From an uncultured Porphyromonadaceae bacterium (GTDB lineage Bacteria > Bacteroidota > Bacteroidia > Bacteroidales > Muribaculaceae): a stretch of 64,000 bases of DNA. The notes beneath the pieces were generated by a model, which saw only the letters and a list, made by a program, of their open reading frames with translations, searched no databases and was not told the origin of the DNA. The stretch covers positions 1-64,000 of the forward strand of contig CAMWMR010000010.1 in NCBI GenBank assembly GCA_947175425.1. The letters are read 5' to 3'. Position 1 is the stretch's first letter; each line of letters opens with the position of its first letter. The position numbers were made by a program, and so were the translations under genes. Positions 1 to 9,028 of the stretch are shown piece by piece.

Positions 1-6
1 CACGAA

Positions 7-48
7 AGTAGGAGATAAACACCCTATGATTAGTGTTTACCTCCTACT
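7..48 (-). terminator. Hairpin terminator after the 478-aa secreted gene
   Basis: A 16-bp inverted repeat (7-22 with 33-48) encloses a 10-nt loop. Read on the minus strand every position pairs, one as G-U; read on the plus strand that pair is an A-C mismatch. This favours a minus-strand RNA hairpin just after the stop of the 478-aa gene. There is no clear U-run after the stem, so it may work as an RNA 3'-end stabiliser rather than a classic intrinsic terminator. Confidence 0.6.
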
Positions 49-69
49 CGATTATGAATCGAAGTTCAA

Positions 70-1506
70 TTAGAGAACAACTTTGCTTACGTTGGCACCC
101 TGACGACGGATGAATACACCGTTTTCGGGGTTAGCTACGCGGATACCCTGGAGGTTGAAGAATTCAACGGGGGCGTTGGAGTCGGCTACTTCAACAGCGT
201 TAACAGCTGCATCGGTGTAACCTTCTTCTGCGAAGAGGTTGTAGGTAAAGCCCTGGCCGCTCTTGAAGTGCATGAGGTAAGCACCGTGTTTGCCGTTGGC
301 GTCGGTTTTAACTTCTACGCTGAAAGTAGAGATACGACGGCCACCGTCGGATACGTTGCCAAGACCGCTTGCGGGGTAGGTGTAGAGACGTTTCATTGTG
401 GAGAAATCACCGCCTTCGCCAAGTTTAACGAGGTTGGCGCGGCAAGTTGCACCACTGCCGTATTCTTCGATGGGGTAGGTGAGGAACAGGTCATCGCCGA
501 ATGCAAATTCGCATACACCGTTGGGGTTGGTTGCGGGAACGGTGGGGATGTAACCTTCGTCTTCCTTGTCACCTTCGTTGGTAACGCCGGCAAAGCTGTC
601 AACCATAGCGCCTTCGGTGTTGTAGAGGGCGGGGCAGCTGTTCATGTCGTCGATGTAGAATGTAAGGGCGTTGAATTCTTCGTCACGAACAATGGTAAGG
701 GTTGTACCACCGTGGAAAGAACCGTCACCTTCGGGATATACTTCGGTTGCGGGGAGTGTGCAGTAGCCGTCGAATTTACCGGTAAATTCCGATGCGCCTG
801 CGCCCTGTTCCCATTCCCATCCGTAGATGGTAGCTGTGAAGTTTTCCGACTGGGGAGCTGCCATAAGTACGCAACGAGCCTGTTCGCGGGTGATGTCACC
901 TACAAGGTCAAAGTAGTTGGTACGGTCGCAGTATGCTTCGTCGTCATCGGGAAGCCAGAAAGTAAGCGCGGGAGTAAGTGCGCCGGTTTCGAGGTTTACA
1001 GTGTAAACGGTTGCGGGGCTGCTTGCAAGAAGACCGCCGGCAAAAATAGTGTTTACTACATAGAGGTGACCGAAATCGTCAACGCCTACTACGTGGGGAG
1101 CAAGTGTGCCGCCGTAGGGCTGGCCGTCGAGGGTAAGCTGAATGCTCTTTTCAAGTTCGCCTGTCTGAAGGTCGAATACAATCAGAGAACCGAGAAGGGC
1201 GGAACCTTCGGCTGTCCAGCGGCTGGAGCTTACTGCATAGATTTTGCCGTTGAATACGCGGGCGGTGGGGAAGTAACCAAGTGCGTTTACATCGCTCCAT
1301 TCTTTGTGGGCGGGAGTGCCGTCATCGTTCAGCTTGAGTGCAGCGCCTGCGAATGCTTCGCTCATCGAGCCGTACATGTTGGAGTTGATGCAGATGTTCT
1401 TGAAGGTGTAGCCGTCTACGTTGGCATAGGTGCCTTCGGGTTCCTGATAGGCGTAAGCGTTAGCGCCCATAAGTGCCATGCAGGCAAGGAGTAAAGATTT
1501 CTTCAT
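70..1506 (-). CDS. Secreted beta-rich protein with T9SS-like C-terminal tail
   Basis: This 478-aa protein has an N-terminal signal peptide (MKKSLLLACMALMGANAYA, cleavage likely near residue 20). The body is rich in short beta-strand and turn stretches, reads like a propeller or other repeat surface protein, and matches no enzyme I recognise. The last ~35 residues (FFNLQGIRVANPENGVFIRR followed by a basic/hydrophobic end, SKVVL) match the pattern of the Bacteroidetes type IX secretion tail, NLxGxxV...GxYIxR...KxVxL. Export to the cell surface is inferred from that. The tail is nearly identical in protein and DNA to that of the 457-aa gene at 40783-42156. The gene is monocistronic, facing away from nothing upstream but der's terminator region. 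Confidence 0.75.
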   Translation of the reverse strand: MKKSLLLACMALMGANAYAYQEPEGTYANVDGYTFKNICINSNMYGSMSEAFAGAALKLNDDGTPAHKEWSDVNALGYFPTARVFNGKIYAVSSSRWTAEGSALLGSLIVFDLQTGELEKSIQLTLDGQPYGGTLAPHVVGVDDFGHLYVVNTIFAGGLLASSPATVYTVNLETGALTPALTFWLPDDDEAYCDRTNYFDLVGDITREQARCVLMAAPQSENFTATIYGWEWEQGAGASEFTGKFDGYCTLPATEVYPEGDGSFHGGTTLTIVRDEEFNALTFYIDDMNSCPALYNTEGAMVDSFAGVTNEGDKEDEGYIPTVPATNPNGVCEFAFGDDLFLTYPIEEYGSGATCRANLVKLGEGGDFSTMKRLYTYPASGLGNVSDGGRRISTFSVEVKTDANGKHGAYLMHFKSGQGFTYNLFAEEGYTDAAVNAVEVADSNAPVEFFNLQGIRVANPENGVFIRRQGANVSKVVL

Positions 1507-1689
1507 AAAAATTGGTTTAAACTGTTTTTTTTAATGGAAGATAGTTCAAGGATAAAGATAAGTGTGTCGAGAATCGGGGGTTAGTTTTTTTCTCGCTGTA
1601 AAGTTAAGTATAATTTTACCGTGCCCGCCATTTTTTTACTTAAAAAACGTGTAATCTAATGTTAAAAAAGATTTATCACGGGCGGGCGT

Positions 1690-1722
1690 AAAAAAATAGC
1701 CCGCCGAAGTTCTCCGGCAGGC
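1690..1722 (-). terminator. Intrinsic terminator of der
   Basis: The stem 1699-1706 / 1715-1722 pairs fully on the minus strand (one G-U) and is followed there by a U-rich run (TATTTTTTTA). It lies about 25 bp past the der stop. A second, overlapping pairing of GCGGGC with GCCCGC is possible. The rest of 1507-1745 holds no convincing gene. Confidence 0.75.
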
Positions 1723-1745
1723 GATTCTTTTTATGGTTCTTATGC

Positions 1746-3062
1746 TTATTTCTCGCGCATGAAAACATTTATAGGAGTTCCGGTAAAATCCCAGTGCTCG
1801 CGAATTTTGTTCTCCAGATAGCGGCGATAGGGTTCCTTTACCCACTGCGGAAGATTGCAGAAGAATATAAAAGTAGGAACCTGCGCGCCTTTGAGCATGG
1901 TAATGTACTTTATCTTTACAAACTTGCCCTTGTTGCTTGGCGGCGGGTAGGCGGCAATGTCCTCGCCGAGCACTGTGTTAAGCTGTGAGGTGGGAACGGT
2001 GCGCTTGCGGTTTTCATAAACCTGAACGGCTTCCTCCAACACCTTATATATACGCTGCTTGGTAAGAGCCGAAGTAAATATTATGGGGAAGTCGGTAAAA
2101 GGCGCGAAACGTTCGCGTATTGCGGCCTCGTAGTGCTTGATAGCCGTAATGGATTTGTCCTCCACAAGGTCCCATTTGTTAACCACAACCACAATGCCCT
2201 TTTTGTTGCGCTGGATAAGCGAGAATATGTTCACATCCTGAGTCTCGATGCCGCGTGTGGCGTCAATCATGAGTATACACACGTCCGATGCCTCGATAGC
2301 GCGGATAGAGCGGATAACCGAGTAGTACTCTATATCCTCGTTCACCTTGTTCTTTTTGCGGATACCCGCGGTGTCAACAAGGTAGAAATCGAACCCGAAC
2401 TTGTTGTAGCGGGTATATATGGAATCGCGCGTAGTACCGGCAATGTCGGTGACTATATGGCGTTCGGCGCCGATAAAGGCATTGATAATCGACGATTTTC
2501 CCGCATTGGGGCGTCCCACAATGGCAAACTTGGGAATGTCCTCCAGCTGAGCGGCCTCATCGTCCTTTTCGGGAAGTTCTTTCACAACCTCGTCAAGAAG
2601 GTCGCCCGTGCCATAGCCGTTTACTGCCGATACGGGATAAGGATCGCCAAGTCCCAGAGAGTAAAATTCGGGCACATTGTAAACCCACTCGTTGGAGTCT
2701 ACTTTGTTGGCCACAAGAATAACCGGCTTTTTCGAACGGCGGAGTATCTGGGCCACATGGTCGTCAAGGTCGGTGACGCCGTTCATGGCATCGACAACAA
2801 AAAGAATTTCATCGGCCTGCTCAATGGCAAGTTCTACCTGTTTGTTTATTTCCGATTCGAATACATCCTCCGAGTTCACAACCCAGCCGCCTGTATCCAC
2901 AATGGAAAATTCCTTGCCGTTCCAGTCCACTTTGCCGTACTGACGGTCGCGGGTTGTGCCCGCGGTGGGGTCGGTTATGGCCGTGCGTGTCTGCGTTAGC
3001 CTGTTGAAAAGTGTGGATTTGCCAACGTTGGGGCGTCCCACTATTGCTACAAGTTGTCCCAT
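1746..3062 (-). CDS. der: Ribosome biogenesis GTPase Der (EngA)
   Basis: This is a 438-aa double GTPase required for 50S subunit maturation. The first G domain has its P-loop GRPNVGKS at residues 9-16, DTGG near 57 and NKVD at 119-122. The second has GRPNAGKS at 183-190 with its own NKWD motif. A C-terminal KH-like domain follows, and the length matches the family. The ORF track starts six codons upstream; I chose the ATG at 3062 because [12 protein letters not shown] is the usual Der N-terminus and the upstream codons overlap the promoter -7 box. It follows era with a 52-bp gap holding its own promoter, so it can be expressed separately. Confidence 0.95.
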   Translation of the reverse strand: MGQLVAIVGRPNVGKSTLFNRLTQTRTAITDPTAGTTRDRQYGKVDWNGKEFSIVDTGGWVVNSEDVFESEINKQVELAIEQADEILFVVDAMNGVTDLDDHVAQILRRSKKPVILVANKVDSNEWVYNVPEFYSLGLGDPYPVSAVNGYGTGDLLDEVVKELPEKDDEAAQLEDIPKFAIVGRPNAGKSSIINAFIGAERHIVTDIAGTTRDSIYTRYNKFGFDFYLVDTAGIRKKNKVNEDIEYYSVIRSIRAIEASDVCILMIDATRGIETQDVNIFSLIQRNKKGIVVVVNKWDLVEDKSITAIKHYEAAIRERFAPFTDFPIIFTSALTKQRIYKVLEEAVQVYENRKRTVPTSQLNTVLGEDIAAYPPPSNKGKFVKIKYITMLKGAQVPTFIFFCNLPQWVKEPYRRYLENKIREHWDFTGTPINVFMREK

Positions 3063-3077
3063 ATTATGTGTTTTGTG

Positions 3078-3109
3078 CAAAGTTAATTAAAAATGCCCGC
3101 AAGGGCAAA
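3078..3109 (-). promoter_or_regulatory. Bacteroidetes-type promoter for der
   Basis: On the minus strand TTTG (3106-3109) is followed after exactly 20 bp by TAACTTTG (3078-3085). This is the canonical -33/-7 pair of the Bacteroidetes primary sigma factor. It lies in the era-der gap, 16 nt from the der ATG. Confidence 0.75.
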
Positions 3110-3114
3110 CCGGG

Positions 3115-4059
3115 CTACTCAAGGTAGCCGAACTGGCGAAGCTTGTTCTCGCGGTTGCGCCAGTTGGGCTCAACTTTGACAAACATTTCCAGATAAACGC
3201 TCTTGCCGAAGAATTTCTCTATGTCGGTGCGTGCCTGCATGCCGACTTTCTTGAGCATCGAGCCGCCCCGGCCTATGAGAATACCTTTCTGGCTGTCGCG
3301 TTCAACGTAAATCACAGCCATTATGTGAATGGAGTTTTCCTTTTCCTCGAATTTCTCCACAATAACCTCGGCGGAGTAGGGGACTTCCTTGTCGTAGTTG
3401 AGCAGTATTTTCTCGCGTATTATTTCGGTAACAAAAAAGCGTGCAGGTTTGTCTGTAAGCGCGTCTTTGCCGAAATAAGGTTCGCCGGCGGGCAGCAGCT
3501 CTACAATGCGTTTCATAAGCGAGTCGACATTGAAATGCTCCTTGGCCGAGGTGGGGAAAATCTCGGCATTGGGAAGCAGCTCGCGCCAGCGGTTCACAAT
3601 TTCTTCAAGCTCCTGCTGGCTCTTGAGCAGGTCTATCTTGTTTATTACCAGCAGAACCGGAACCTTTTCTTTGGCTACTTTCGCCAAAAAATCGGCATTT
3701 TTGGTAGGGTCTTCAACAACATCGGTAACATATAGAAGCACATCCGCATCGGTAAGCGCGCCTTCGCTGAAAGCGAGCATGCCTTCCTGCATCTTGTACT
3801 TGGGCTTGAGAACGCCCGGAGTGTCGCTGAAAACTATCTGATACTCGGGTGTGTTCACAATTCCCATAATGCGGTGGCGCGTGGTCTGAGCCTTGGAAGT
3901 GATTATGCTCACGCGTTCGCCCACAAGGTCGTTCATTAGCGTCGACTTGCCGACATTGGGATTGCCTACAATGTTTACGAAGCCTGATTTGTGTTCGGGA
4001 GACGATGTATTTTCTTTATTGTCGGCTCCGGCAGAGCCGTTTGTGATGTTTTCGTTCAT
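3115..4059 (-). CDS. era: GTPase Era
   Basis: This 314-aa GTPase binds the 3' end of 16S rRNA during 30S assembly. It has the P-loop GNPNVGKS at residues 32-39, a DTPG motif, NKID, and a C-terminal KH domain with the GxxG loop in GRGGSMLKKVG. About 25 hydrophilic residues precede the G domain, a modest N-terminal extension compared with enterobacterial Era (~301 aa). The gene lies between fabH and der, the usual Bacteroidales order. A small hairpin (TGCCC/GGGCA at ~3094-3107) sits just after its stop. Confidence 0.95.
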   Translation of the reverse strand: MNENITNGSAGADNKENTSSPEHKSGFVNIVGNPNVGKSTLMNDLVGERVSIITSKAQTTRHRIMGIVNTPEYQIVFSDTPGVLKPKYKMQEGMLAFSEGALTDADVLLYVTDVVEDPTKNADFLAKVAKEKVPVLLVINKIDLLKSQQELEEIVNRWRELLPNAEIFPTSAKEHFNVDSLMKRIVELLPAGEPYFGKDALTDKPARFFVTEIIREKILLNYDKEVPYSAEVIVEKFEEKENSIHIMAVIYVERDSQKGILIGRGGSMLKKVGMQARTDIEKFFGKSVYLEMFVKVEPNWRNRENKLRQFGYLE

Positions 4060-4122
4060 ATTATCGTGTTTTATGTCTATAACAACTCCCGGAGGTGTTT
4101 GGTTGCTGCCGGCAGGTTTTGC

Positions 4123-4162
4123 CGAAAACGCGGAGTTGGCCCGCAGGCGCTCCGCGTTTTCG
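4123..4162. repeat. 13-bp perfect inverted repeat between fabH and era
   Basis: CGAAAACGCGGAG (4123-4135) pairs perfectly with 4150-4162 across a 14-nt loop. It would form a stable GC-rich hairpin in the fabH-era transcript. No U-run follows on the minus strand, so an attenuator, processing site or RNA stabiliser is as likely as a terminator. Confidence 0.6.
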
Positions 4163-4182
4163 TGTATGGTGCAGGGAAAATA

Positions 4183-5169
4183 TTAAAGATCCCAGATAAG
4201 GTACATGGCACCCCAGGTGAAACCGGCGCCGAAAGCGGTAAGAATTATCTTGTCGCCTTTCTTGAGTTTGCCCTTGAATTCGTCAAGACACAAAGGTATC
4301 GACGCTGCCGAAGTATTGCCGGTGTGCTCAATGTTCACAAGCACCTTTTCCATGGGGAATTTGGCCCGGTCGGCAACTGCTTCTATAATGCGCATGTTGG
4401 CCTGGTGGGGTACAAGATAATCCACGGTGTCAACACTCAGTCCGTTGCGCTGCATAACGTCCATGCTCGAGGTAAGCATGTTGGTAACAGCGTGCTTGTA
4501 AACGGCACGGCCTTCCTGGAAAAGGAAGTTCTCGCCGGCGTCTACAGTGGCGTGGGTGGTGGGTTTGGCCGAGCCGCCCGCTACCATAAGCAGGTGATCC
4601 TTGCCAACGCCGTCAACATGGAAAACGGCATCCATTATACCGGTATTTTCGTCTTCGGTAGGCTCTACGAGAACCGCAGCTGCACCGTCGCCGAAAAGAG
4701 GACAGGTGGAACGATCCTGATAGTTGACCATCGACGACATTTTTTCTGCAGCTACAACAACTACCTTTTTGTAAATGCCCGAGCATACATAAGCACGGGC
4801 TTCCTGAAGGGCTACAAGGAAGCCGGCGCACGCCGCTTCCATGTCGTAGGAGTAAGCGTTGGGGAGCTTGCAGCCGTCAACGATAATGGAGCCGGTCGAC
4901 GGAAAACGATAGTCGGGATTGGAAGTCGCGCAGATTACTACTTCTACTTCTTCGGGTTTGGTGCCGGTTTCGGCAAGCAGTTTGTTAACTGCCTGAATGC
5001 CCATATACGATGAGCCTTTGTCCGGATCGCGGAGAATGTGACGCTGTTTGATTCCTACGCGGGTGGTGATCCACTCGTCGTTGGTATCAACCATCTGCGA
5101 CAGCATTTCGTTGTCCAGTATGTCCTCGGGAACGTACGATGCGATACCTGATATGCGGGCGTGTAGCAT
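4183..5169 (-). CDS. fabH: Beta-ketoacyl-ACP synthase III
   Basis: FabH condenses acetyl-CoA (or branched acyl-CoA) with malonyl-ACP to start fatty-acid synthesis. The 328-aa protein has the full catalytic triad: C114 in AACAGFL, H255 in VPHQANMR and N285 in GNTSAAS. Length matches the family. It sits downstream of yceD and rpmF, the normal linkage between lipid synthesis and L32. I see no plsX in the 153-bp gap before it, and no clear promoter there, so readthrough from rpmF is likely. Confidence 0.95.
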   Translation of the reverse strand: MLHARISGIASYVPEDILDNEMLSQMVDTNDEWITTRVGIKQRHILRDPDKGSSYMGIQAVNKLLAETGTKPEEVEVVICATSNPDYRFPSTGSIIVDGCKLPNAYSYDMEAACAGFLVALQEARAYVCSGIYKKVVVVAAEKMSSMVNYQDRSTCPLFGDGAAAVLVEPTEDENTGIMDAVFHVDGVGKDHLLMVAGGSAKPTTHATVDAGENFLFQEGRAVYKHAVTNMLTSSMDVMQRNGLSVDTVDYLVPHQANMRIIEAVADRAKFPMEKVLVNIEHTGNTSAASIPLCLDEFKGKLKKGDKIILTAFGAGFTWGAMYLIWDL

Positions 5170-5322
5170 AAAAATATGGTGGTTTTGTGTGTTCGAATTT
5201 TGGGAGAGGCGAGCAACATTTGCTCTATTTATGTAAAAGGCGTCCTCAAGCCGGGCTTTGCCTGGGGTACAGGCCGAAGCGCGGCGAAAGGACGTAGGCT
5301 TTTAAGGTACCGGGTCGACGGT

Positions 5323-5508
5323 TTAGCGGGCTTCGTCTTTTACGATTGCCTGCTTGCCACGGTAGTAACCGCATTCACCGCATACGGTGTGGTAGATGTG
5401 CCATGCACCGCAGTTGGGGCAAAGTGCAAGGGTGGGGGCTACAGCCTTGTCGTGTGTACGACGCTTGGCGGTGCGGGTCTTGGATTGCTTGCGTTTAGGA
5501 TGTGCCAT
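5323..5508 (-). CDS. rpmF: 50S ribosomal protein L32
   Basis: This small basic protein (61 aa) begins MAHPKRKQSKTRTAKRR and carries the four-cysteine zinc ribbon CPNC...CGEC typical of zinc-type L32. It follows yceD by 22 bp and is presumably co-transcribed with it from the promoter at 6156-6187. Confidence 0.96.
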   Translation of the reverse strand: MAHPKRKQSKTRTAKRRTHDKAVAPTLALCPNCGAWHIYHTVCGECGYYRGKQAIVKDEAR

Positions 5509-5531
5509 TGTTCTTTATAATCTATTGTTTT

Positions 5532-6131
5532 TCAATCGTTATTGTTAGGCTCGTCCGATGTCAGCTTTTTAAGCGCGTTCCACCTGGGGTCGGGATTGGC
5601 GCTGTCGCAGCCATCGGCGTCCATATTGTCTATTTCGTCTATAAGTTGGTTTTCAAGTTCGGAGTCCTCTTCGTTGTCCCGGGCGCGGTGTTTCTTGAGC
5701 AACGCGCTCATCTGGCGGTTGCATTTGCCTAACGGATGCACATGCTTTATCGGTATGGCAAGTATCACCGTGTCGTAAATCATGTACGCTACATTAAGGA
5801 ACGCGTCGCTCTCGGGTATTTCAAGAACTTCGTCGCTGTCGTCGTTGTAGTCCTCGCCGTATTTTACAACTATGTGGTACTCCGTATCTATGGGGAAGTG
5901 GAGGTCATCGAGGCAGCGGTCGCATATAAGCACAACCTCGCCCGATATGGCAAAATCAAGTGTGTAGAAATCGCCGTTGTAGTTCACGTGCAGATTGACA
6001 GTAAGGTCGGCGTCGTGAACATCCTCGCTCTCCATATTCACAAAAAAAGCCTTGTCGAGCTTGAACGTGAATTCATGCTCGCCTGTACCGAGGCTCTTGA
6101 GTGGCAATTTGAAGGCTGAAAACTTTCCCAT
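5532..6131 (-). CDS. yceD: YceD/DUF177 family protein
   Basis: This 199-aa protein belongs to the DUF177 (YceD) family, linked to 23S rRNA/50S assembly and nearly always encoded before rpmF. It carries the family's paired cysteine feature (LICDRCL in mid-protein) and an acidic C-terminal half. The track ORF begins nine codons earlier; I prefer the ATG at 6131 (MGKFSAFKLPL) because the upstream codons lie very close to the -7 box. First gene of the yceD-rpmF-fabH-era run. Confidence 0.85.
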   Translation of the reverse strand: MGKFSAFKLPLKSLGTGEHEFTFKLDKAFFVNMESEDVHDADLTVNLHVNYNGDFYTLDFAISGEVVLICDRCLDDLHFPIDTEYHIVVKYGEDYNDDSDEVLEIPESDAFLNVAYMIYDTVILAIPIKHVHPLGKCNRQMSALLKKHRARDNEEDSELENQLIDEIDNMDADGCDSANPDPRWNALKKLTSDEPNNND

Positions 6132-6155
6132 GAGATATGGTCTGAAAAAACTTTG

Positions 6156-6187
6156 CAAAGGTATTGTTTTTTTGCCAATTCTCCAAA
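6156..6187 (-). promoter_or_regulatory. Promoter for the yceD-rpmF-fabH run
   Basis: On the minus strand TTTG (6184-6187) is followed after 20 bp by TACCTTTG (6156-6163). The -7 box ends 25 nt before the yceD ATG. Confidence 0.75.
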
Positions 6188-6269
6188 TATTTTTTGTTTA
6201 TCTGCTGTTTATCCTCTTTTTTAGCCCCCGAACGCCGCTAAATCAGCGCTCTTTTTGACGAAAAAGCGT

Positions 6270-6277
6270 TATATTTG
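6270..6277 (+). promoter_or_regulatory. -7 element of polA
   Basis: TATATTTG ends only four bases before the polA ATG (6282). No TTTG sits at the usual 19-21 bp. If used, the transcript would be almost leaderless. Confidence 0.45.
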
Positions 6278-6281
6278 TGCC

Positions 6282-9008
6282 ATGGATGACAAGAAACTTT
6301 TTTTACTCGATGCATACGCGCTCATATATCGCGCCTATTACGCCCTGTTACGCTCGCCCCGCGTAACTGCCGACGGTTTTAACACCTCCGCCGTTTTCGG
6401 TTTCTGCAACACTCTCGAGGATTTGCTCCGTAAAGAGAACCCCGGATATATTGCCGTTTGTTTCGACCCGCCTCACGGTGTCACTTTCCGCCACGACGAG
6501 TATCCCGAATACAAAGCCGGACGCGACAAACAGCCCGAGGATATTACACGCGCAATACCTTATATTAAGCGAATACTCCGCGCAATGCGAATCCCGGTGG
6601 TGGAAGTACCCGGATATGAAGCCGACGATGTTATAGGAACTCTCTCCCGCATGGCAGCCGACGAGGGTTTCACCACATATATGATGACCCTCGACAAGGA
6701 CTACGGACAGCTCGTGAACGAACACGTGTTCATGTACCGCCCCGCAATTAAAGGACAGGGTTTCGAGGTGCGCGGCCCGCAGCAGGTGTGCGAGCGATAC
6801 GGAATTTCTTCTCCCGCGCAGGTTATCGACCTCCTCGCTCTCGAAGGCGATGCAAGCGATAACGTTCCCGGATGTCCCGGCGTCGGCGAAAAAACCGCAG
6901 CCAAGCTGATAGCCGAATTCGGAAGCGTGGAAAACCTTCTCGCAAACACCGATAAGCTAAAAGGTGCCGTCAAAACCAAAATAGAAGCGAATATCGACCA
7001 AATACGCATGTCGCGCCGCCTCGTTACAATCGTTACCGATGTGCCGCTCGACTGCAAGCCCGCCGACCTGCGGCGTGTCGAGCCGGATGTTAACGAACTT
7101 GTCGCCATATTCAAGGAACTCGAATTCAAGTCATTCATCGAAAAATACTCGGCAAAACCCGCTCCTGCCGAAGCTCCCGCCGAAGCCCCCGATGTTCTGG
7201 GCGGACTCTTCGATTTCGCCGAGGAAGCGCCCCAAGTGGAAGTGGCCGCGACACATCTCTCCGCCCCCGCCGATATTGCCGCATTCATCAATAACGCACT
7301 CGCCGCCGCAACAGTGGGAATGTGCCTGCATGCCACAGGACAGGAGGCTATGACGGCCAAACCTCATGGCATTGCCCTTGCCTATGCCGCCGGCGACGAC
7401 GTCAAAACGGCATACATTCCTTTCGGCGACACAAAAACGCAGGCCGCCGACACCGCCGTGCTTCTCCAGCCTCTCTTCGCAGCTACCGGCGTGACGCTCG
7501 TCAGCGCCGATGTAAAACGCGCCATGCTCGTCCTCGCGCGTCTTGGTGTGGAATTCCAGGGGGCGGCATATTTCGATACCGCCGTCGCACACTACCTGTG
7601 CCAGCCCGAGCAGAAGCACGACCTCCCCACGCTGGCAATGAACTACCTCTCCCTCAAAACTCACGATTACGACTCCCGGCCCGCCGACCGCGCAAACATC
7701 ACTCCCGACAACGCCTGCGCCGAAGCCATGATTGCACTCCGCCTCAAACCTCTCCTCGAAAAGAACGTCGACGAATGCGGGCAGACGGCTCTGCTGAACG
7801 ACGTCGAACTCCCACTCCTTGCCGTACTCGCCGATATGGAACGAAACGGTGCCCGTGTCGACAGCGCCGAACTCCACCGCCTTGCCGCACAGCTCTCGGC
7901 TCGTGTGGCTGCACTCGAGGAACAGGCTTTCGAAATAGCAGGCCGCAAGTTCAACCCCGCATCGCCCGCACAGGTGGGAACAATACTGTTCGACGAGCTT
8001 AAAATCGACCCCAAGGCACGCAAGACAAAAGGCGGCTCCTGGTCTACAGCCGAGGACGTCCTCGAAAAATACGCCGCCGAAGTACCCCTCGTACGACTTA
8101 TCCTCGATATCCGCGGACTGCGCAAGCTCCTTGCAACCTACGTGGAAGCCCTCCCAAGGCTCATAAACCCCGAAACCGGCAAAATCCACACCACCTATAA
8201 CCAGACAGTAACGGCTACAGGACGTATTTCAAGCACAAATCCGAATCTGCAGAACATTCCAATCCGTTCGGCCGACGGACGCGACATTCGCCGCGCTTTC
8301 ATCGCCGACCCCGGATGCATACTCCTCTCGGCCGACTACTCGCAGATTGAACTGCGCCTCATGGCCGACCTGAGCGGCGACAAGGACATGATAGACGCAT
8401 TCCTCTCCGGCGAGGACATTCACCGTGCCACCGCTGCAAAAATTTACCACGTCGAACCCGCCGACGTTACCGACAATCAGCGCCGAAACGCTAAAACAGC
8501 CAATTTCGGAATTATCTACGGCATTTCGGCTTTCGGCCTCTCCGAACGACTCGGCATTCCTCGCGCCGAGGCCAAAGAACTCATCGATGGCTACCTCGCA
8601 ACATATCCCGGAGTGGCGGCATATATGCAATCGAGCATAGAACGGGCGCGCGAAAACGGATATGTAAGCACAATAATGGGACGCAAACGCTATCTGCCCG
8701 ACATCACCTCCCGCAGCAACACCGTCCGCAGCTATGCCGAGCGAAACGCAATTAACGCCCCCCTCCAAGGCTCGGCAGCCGACATTATTAAAGTAGCCAT
8801 GGTAAGCATTTTCCGCGAAATGAAGCAACGCGCCCTCCGCTCGCAAATGATTCTTCAGGTGCACGACGAACTTGTGTTCAACGTCGTCCCCGACGAACTC
8901 GACACCCTCCGCGAACTCGTTGTGCGAAACATGGAAAACGCCTACCACGGAAAAGTGCCCATGGAAGTCGCCGCCGGCGTTGGCAACAACTGGCTCGACG
9001 CTCATTAA
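6282..9008 (+). CDS. polA: DNA polymerase I with degenerate proofreading domain
   Basis: A 908-aa family A polymerase for Okazaki fragment processing and repair. The N-terminal 5'-nuclease domain is intact (DAYALIYRAYYAL, EADDVIGTL, LDKDYGQLV; residues ~1-290). The middle 3'-5' exonuclease domain (~330-510) has lost its metal ligands: the DxE of motif ExoI reads C348-L-H350, and the ExoII and ExoIII aspartates also appear replaced. The polymerase domain keeps motif A (DYSQIELRLMA), motif B (RRNAKTANFGIIYG) and motif C (VHDELVF). I start at the ATG at 6282 (MDDKKLFLLDAYALIYR) rather than the track's upstream start. Conclusion: active polymerase and 5' nuclease, probably no proofreading. Confidence 0.95.
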   Translation: MDDKKLFLLDAYALIYRAYYALLRSPRVTADGFNTSAVFGFCNTLEDLLRKENPGYIAVCFDPPHGVTFRHDEYPEYKAGRDKQPEDITRAIPYIKRILRAMRIPVVEVPGYEADDVIGTLSRMAADEGFTTYMMTLDKDYGQLVNEHVFMYRPAIKGQGFEVRGPQQVCERYGISSPAQVIDLLALEGDASDNVPGCPGVGEKTAAKLIAEFGSVENLLANTDKLKGAVKTKIEANIDQIRMSRRLVTIVTDVPLDCKPADLRRVEPDVNELVAIFKELEFKSFIEKYSAKPAPAEAPAEAPDVLGGLFDFAEEAPQVEVAATHLSAPADIAAFINNALAAATVGMCLHATGQEAMTAKPHGIALAYAAGDDVKTAYIPFGDTKTQAADTAVLLQPLFAATGVTLVSADVKRAMLVLARLGVEFQGAAYFDTAVAHYLCQPEQKHDLPTLAMNYLSLKTHDYDSRPADRANITPDNACAEAMIALRLKPLLEKNVDECGQTALLNDVELPLLAVLADMERNGARVDSAELHRLAAQLSARVAALEEQAFEIAGRKFNPASPAQVGTILFDELKIDPKARKTKGGSWSTAEDVLEKYAAEVPLVRLILDIRGLRKLLATYVEALPRLINPETGKIHTTYNQTVTATGRISSTNPNLQNIPIRSADGRDIRRAFIADPGCILLSADYSQIELRLMADLSGDKDMIDAFLSGEDIHRATAAKIYHVEPADVTDNQRRNAKTANFGIIYGISAFGLSERLGIPRAEAKELIDGYLATYPGVAAYMQSSIERARENGYVSTIMGRKRYLPDITSRSNTVRSYAERNAINAPLQGSAADIIKVAMVSIFREMKQRALRSQMILQVHDELVFNVVPDELDTLRELVVRNMENAYHGKVPMEVAAGVGNNWLDAH

Positions 9009-9028
9009 CATCTAAAACAATAAACTCT

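Noticed and set aside
268-1494. 408-aa plus-strand ORF opposite the first secreted gene
   Set aside because: Antisense shadow of the 70-1506 gene; cysteine-rich low-complexity translation without domains, while the minus frame has a signal peptide and sorting tail.
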